In this document: piece after piece, positions 5,924 through 9,239 of the stretch
How the letters are laid out: each line of letters opens with the position of its first letter
Numbering within the stretch: position 1 is the stretch's first letter
Assembly (NCBI GenBank): GCA_009925965.1
Contig: RFPW01000073.1
Location: forward strand, 1-9,239
Length of the DNA: 9,239 nucleotides
Origin: Betaproteobacteria bacterium
GTDB lineage: Bacteria > Pseudomonadota > Gammaproteobacteria > Burkholderiales > Burkholderiaceae_E
Direction: 5' to 3'
The notes under the pieces: generated by a model
The model's input: only the letters and a program-made list of their open reading frames with translations
Database searches by the model: none
Told to the model about the DNA's origin: nothing
Position numbers and translations under genes: made by a program

Positions 5924-7956
5924 TGTCGTCGAATTCCACCGAGCGCGTCCTGCGCGGCAGCCCTCAGCACGCTGACCCTCTCGCCAACGCCATCCGCGCA
6001 CTTGCGATGGACGCCGTCCAGCAAGCCAATTCAGGCCACCCGGGTGCCCCAATGGGCATGGCTGAGATGGCCGTCGCGCTCTGGAATCGGCACCTGCGGC
6101 ACAACCCTGCCAACCCCCATTGGCCTGATCGGGATCGCTTCGTGTTGTCCAATGGACATGCCTCGATGATCCTCTACGCGCTCCTGCATCTGTCGGGCTA
6201 TGACCTGCCGATCAGCGAACTCAAGCGCTTTCGGCAACTGCACAGCAAGACGCCAGGCCACCCCGAAGTCGGCATGACGGTTGGAATCGAAACAACGACT
6301 GGCCCGCTCGGGCAAGGCATCACGAACGCGGTCGGCATGGCCCTGGCCGAAAAGCTTCTGGGTGACCAGTTTAATCAGCCTGACCACACCATCGTCAATC
6401 ACCACACCTATGCGTTTTTGGGTGACGGTTGCCTGATGGAGGGCATCAGCCACGAGGCCTGTTCGCTGGCTGGTGTGTTGCAGTTGAATAAGCTCATCGC
6501 GCTCTATGACGACAACGGCATCAGCATTGACGGCCCAGTCTCTGGCTGGTTCGGCGATGACACGGCTGGACGATTCCGTGCTTACGGATGGAACGTCATT
6601 GGCCCCATCGACGGCCATGATGTGGATGCGGTGAGTTCGGCCATTTCCCTCGCCAGAACCGAGCAACATCGCCCCAATATTATTCTCTGCCGGACAACGA
6701 TCGGCGCAGGTTCGCCGGGCCGCGCGGGCACTGCAAAGGCACATGGCGAACCCCTGGGGATCGAGGAAATCAAGGCAGTCCGGGAAGCGATCGGCTGGAA
6801 CCACCCGCCCTTCGAGATCCCCGCGGACATTGCAGCCCGCTGGGACGCGCACGCCTCGGGCCTGCGCTTTGAAACCGAGTGGAATGTGGCCTTCGCATCC
6901 TATCGGGCGGCCTATCCGGCACTCGCTGCCGAATTTGAACGACGGATGGCGGGCGATCCTCTCGCGGACACCGAGGCGACACTCAAGGCCATGATCGCCC
7001 AGTTTGCAGCAGCCGGCGAGACCCTTGCCAGCCGAAAATCGTCCCAAAAGGCGCTGGCTGAAATAGCGCCCATCCTCCCCGAATTGCTCGGCGGCAGCGC
7101 CGACTTGACGGGCTCAAACCTGACCGACTTTCCCGGCTGCGGGGCAGTTCGCGGCGGTCAGCCTGGGGGCCGTTATGTGAACTACGGTGTGCGTGAATTC
7201 GGTATGGCAGCCGCGCTCAACGGGATCGCACTCCATGGAGGGTTCATTCCTTACGGTGGGACTTTTCTGACTTTTAGTGATTACAGTCGTAATGCCATCC
7301 GAATGGCTGCGCTGATGAAAATCCGGGTCATCCACGTCTTCACCCACGACTCCATCGGCGTAGGCGAAGATGGTCCGACCCATCAACCGGTTGAACATGC
7401 GGCGAGCCTGCGCGTGATTCCAGGGCTGGACGTCTGGCGGCCTTGCGATGGCACCGAGACTGCAAGCGCCTGGGCCCATGCGGTTTCCGAACGTCATCAC
7501 CCAAGCGCCCTGCTGTTGACCCGACAAAATCTGATTCCCCAACCGCGCACGCCCGAACAAATCGCCGCCATTCATCGTGGCGGTTATGTCCTCCAGGACC
7601 GCGCGGGCGCCCGGGCCGTTATTCTGGCAACGGGCTCGGAAGTCGGCCTTGCAACTCAGGCAGCGGCTTTGCTTGAGGCTCAGGGCTGCCCGGTACGGGT
7701 GGTCTCGATCCCCTCCAGTTCTGTTTTCGATCGCCAAGACCGCGCCTACCGCGAAGAAGTCCTGGGCCATGGTCTACCCCGGATCGGCGTCGAAGCAGGG
7801 GTGACGCGCTGGTGGGGCCAGTATGGGTGCGTCGACGCGCTGGGGATTGACACATTCGGCGAATCTGCGCCTGCGCCCGAGGTCTTCAAACACTTCGGCC
7901 TGACCGCCGAAAACCTCGCCACCCGAGTCGCGGCGGCTGCTGGCCATGACCATTGA
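5923..7956 (+). CDS. cbbT: Transketolase
   Basis: Thiamine-diphosphate enzyme that moves two-carbon ketol units between sugar phosphates in the regeneration phase of the Calvin cycle. The 677 residues are a normal full-length transketolase. The N-terminal domain has H39 in SGHPGAPMGMAEM, H79 in SNGHAS, H113 in TPGHPE and the cofactor/metal motif GDG (167-169) through YDDN (195-198) followed by GISIDG. The middle domain has SRKSSQKAL (370-378), SADLTGSN (392-399), the catalytic glutamate E425 in YGVREFGM, and H475 and H487 in THDSIGVGEDGPTHQPVEH. The C-terminal domain spans about 535-677 with ILATGSEV (567-574) and GVEAGVTRWWGQYG (622-635). All residues expected for catalysis are present. It overlaps cbbP by one base and cbbZ by 11. 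Confidence 0.97.
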   Translation: MSSNSTERVLRGSPQHADPLANAIRALAMDAVQQANSGHPGAPMGMAEMAVALWNRHLRHNPANPHWPDRDRFVLSNGHASMILYALLHLSGYDLPISELKRFRQLHSKTPGHPEVGMTVGIETTTGPLGQGITNAVGMALAEKLLGDQFNQPDHTIVNHHTYAFLGDGCLMEGISHEACSLAGVLQLNKLIALYDDNGISIDGPVSGWFGDDTAGRFRAYGWNVIGPIDGHDVDAVSSAISLARTEQHRPNIILCRTTIGAGSPGRAGTAKAHGEPLGIEEIKAVREAIGWNHPPFEIPADIAARWDAHASGLRFETEWNVAFASYRAAYPALAAEFERRMAGDPLADTEATLKAMIAQFAAAGETLASRKSSQKALAEIAPILPELLGGSADLTGSNLTDFPGCGAVRGGQPGGRYVNYGVREFGMAAALNGIALHGGFIPYGGTFLTFSDYSRNAIRMAALMKIRVIHVFTHDSIGVGEDGPTHQPVEHAASLRVIPGLDVWRPCDGTETASAWAHAVSERHHPSALLLTRQNLIPQPRTPEQIAAIHRGGYVLQDRAGARAVILATGSEVGLATQAAALLEAQGCPVRVVSIPSSSVFDRQDRAYREEVLGHGLPRIGVEAGVTRWWGQYGCVDALGIDTFGESAPAPEVFKHFGLTAENLATRVAAAAGHDH

Positions 7957-8665
7957 CCTGATCAGTTTTGATCTCGATGGCACGTTGATTGATACCGCCT
8001 CGGAAATTGCCGAGGCGGCCAACCGCGCGCTCGAGTCACATGGGTTGGAACGGCGGCCAGAAGACCAGATCACGGCATTCATCGGTCATGGGGGCCGCGC
8101 GCTCATCAACGCCCTGCGCAATGATGTGATTGCGCAGGATCCGGCGGTGGAACACCGCATGAGCTTCGAGCAGCTGTTTGCCAGTTTCGACGAACACTAT
8201 GGCGACACGACCGGCACATTGTCCCAGCCCTACCCCGGCACGCACGAAGCGCTCGAGCAACTCAGAGCGTGCGGCGTGCGCCTCGTCTGTGTCACCAATA
8301 AAGACCACCGGCACGCAATCCATGCGCTCGAATTTCACGGGCTCGTAGCACCGTTCGAACTCGTCATCGGTGGTGACACGCTCCCCGAAAAGAAACCCCA
8401 TCCAAGTGTTCTGCAACATGTTGCGACGACCCTCGGGATACCGGTCGAGCGTATCGCCCACATCGGGGATTCAGCGACAGATGTGCTGGCCGCCAAAAAT
8501 TCTGGAGTGGTCGCCTGGGCAGTGCCCTATGGCTACAACAGCGGCGTTCCGATCACGGCGGCCAACCCCGACCGCGTGTTCCATTCGCTTCCCGAGATGT
8601 CCGAGTACGTCATCGAAATGAAGGCAATCAGCCAGGCCGAGAGTCGGAACATTCGAGGCCACTGA
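7946..8665 (+). CDS. cbbZ: 2-Phosphoglycolate phosphatase
   Basis: HAD-superfamily phosphatase that removes phosphate from 2-phosphoglycolate, the toxic product of RuBisCO oxygenation. The 239 residues are normal for the family. Motif I is FDLDGTLIDT (8-17; nucleophile D9, acid/base D11), motif II is VTNK (116-119), the motif III lysine is in EKKPHP (148-153), and motif IV is IGDSATDV (173-180; D175, D179). The cap domain lies between motifs I and II (about 18-95), which is the arrangement of C1-cap phosphatases. The ATG lies inside the end of cbbT (11-base overlap) with no clear Shine-Dalgarno, so coupled translation is likely. Distinction from other HAD phosphatases such as pyrophosphatases rests on cbb context and resemblance to Gph/CbbZ, not on a diagnostic residue. 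Confidence 0.93.
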   Translation: MTIDLISFDLDGTLIDTASEIAEAANRALESHGLERRPEDQITAFIGHGGRALINALRNDVIAQDPAVEHRMSFEQLFASFDEHYGDTTGTLSQPYPGTHEALEQLRACGVRLVCVTNKDHRHAIHALEFHGLVAPFELVIGGDTLPEKKPHPSVLQHVATTLGIPVERIAHIGDSATDVLAAKNSGVVAWAVPYGYNSGVPITAANPDRVFHSLPEMSEYVIEMKAISQAESRNIRGH

Positions 8666-9239
8666 TGTCGACGCCCGCGCTACGCGCGATTCTCTGGGAT
8701 GTTGACGGCACGCTTGCCGAAACGGAACGTGACGGTCACTTACCGGCCTTCAATCTGGCCTTTGAAAGCGCCGGTTGGCCATGGCGATGGGATACGGCGC
8801 GCTATGGCGAACTGCTCGACATCACCGGTGGTCGTGAGCGCATCCTGCATGACCTGATGACTCAGCCGATGGCACCCTCCGCAAGAGCAGATCGCGAGGC
8901 GCTTGCACTGCGCTTGCATCAACAGAAAAACAGCATCTACGCGCAACGGATGAAGTCACACCCGATTCCGCTGCGTCCTGGCGTCCTTGAACTGCTCACC
9001 GAATCGCGAGACCGGCAAATAATTCAAGGGATCACAACGACAACAAGCCGCAACAACGTCGAAGCCCTTCTGATCGCACACCTTGGAACGCAATGGCCAA
9101 CGTGGTTTGAAATCATTCTATGTGGCGAAGATGTGACCGCCAAAAAGCCGGACCCTGAGGTCTATGAGCAGGCTGCGGCTCACCTCCTGAAGCTGGGAAT
9201 TACCAGGGATCAGATCCTCGCGATTGAGGATTCGCCCAA
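8665..9239 (+). CDS. cbbY: CbbY, xylulose-1,5-bisphosphate phosphatase (3' end outside window)
   Basis: The frame from ATG 8665 stays open for 191 codons to the window edge; full-length CbbY is about 230-255 residues. In the family, CbbY dephosphorylates xylulose-1,5-bisphosphate, a RuBisCO side product that blocks the enzyme. Motif I is WDVDGTLAETERDGH (11-25, D12 and D14), where TE-RDGH is typical of CbbY; Trp11 replaces the usual Phe. TGGRERI (54-60) lies in the cap. Motif II is GITTTTSRNNVEALL (122-136), motif III is TAKKPDPEVY (158-167, K161), and motif IV begins at AIEDSP (186-191). A GAGG at 8655-8658 precedes the start by six bases, and the start overlaps the cbbZ stop (TGATG). Base composition around 9017-9060 is locally less GC-rich, which is minor. 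Confidence 0.93.
   Translation, partial: MSTPALRAILWDVDGTLAETERDGHLPAFNLAFESAGWPWRWDTARYGELLDITGGRERILHDLMTQPMAPSARADREALALRLHQQKNSIYAQRMKSHPIPLRPGVLELLTESRDRQIIQGITTTTSRNNVEALLIAHLGTQWPTWFEIILCGEDVTAKKPDPEVYEQAAAHLLKLGITRDQILAIEDSP

Noticed and set aside
5306..6052. Minus-strand open frame of 248 codons across cbbP and the start of cbbT
   Set aside because: It spans the junction of two well-conserved genes and shows no motif or ribosome binding site.
6031..7047. Minus-strand open frame of 338 codons inside cbbT
   Set aside because: Despite its length it is antisense to a canonical transketolase and resembles nothing; codon bias of the sense gene explains it.
7114..7770. Minus-strand open frame of 218 codons inside cbbT
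   Set aside because: It is antisense to the conserved middle and C-terminal transketolase domains and has no motif of its own.

Overview
The window is a nearly gene-complete Calvin-Benson-Bassham (cbb) operon with its divergent regulator. It comes from a bacterium with moderately high GC, most likely an autotrophic or mixotrophic proteobacterium. RuBisCO is red-type form IC: the large subunit has form IC sequence throughout, the small subunit has the extended C-terminus, and the partner gene is the red-type activase cbbX. A LysR-type CbbR and the paired phosphatases CbbZ and CbbY also point to Proteobacteria. I cannot name the genus from this sequence alone.

Layout. cbbR lies on the minus strand (796 down to 1, 3' end outside the window). 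A 139-bp divergent regulatory region (797-935) carries two TNA-N7-TNA motifs of the kind bound by CbbR. The plus strand is one tightly packed run: cbbL (936-2432), cbbS (2468-2902), cbbX (2908-3906), a cbbF-like gene (3915-5012), cbbP (5039-5923), cbbT (5923-7956), cbbZ (7946-8665) and cbbY (8665 to beyond 9239). Gaps are 35 bp or less, the last four genes overlap at each junction, and no internal terminator is visible, so they are probably one transcript. No RNA genes, mobile elements, CRISPR arrays or repeats of note were seen.

How the genes work together. CbbP makes ribulose-1,5-bisphosphate, CbbLS carboxylates it, and CbbT works in the regeneration phase. CbbX, CbbZ and CbbY form a maintenance set: CbbX removes inhibitory sugar phosphates from RuBisCO, CbbZ hydrolyses 2-phosphoglycolate from the oxygenase reaction, and CbbY destroys the misfire inhibitor xylulose-1,5-bisphosphate.

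The most striking point is the gene in the fructose-1,6-bisphosphatase position. It keeps a full-length open frame and the fold-defining segments of class I FBPase, but nearly all metal ligands and several substrate-binding residues are replaced. It looks like a pseudoenzyme, or an enzyme with a changed active site, embedded in an otherwise normal cbb operon.
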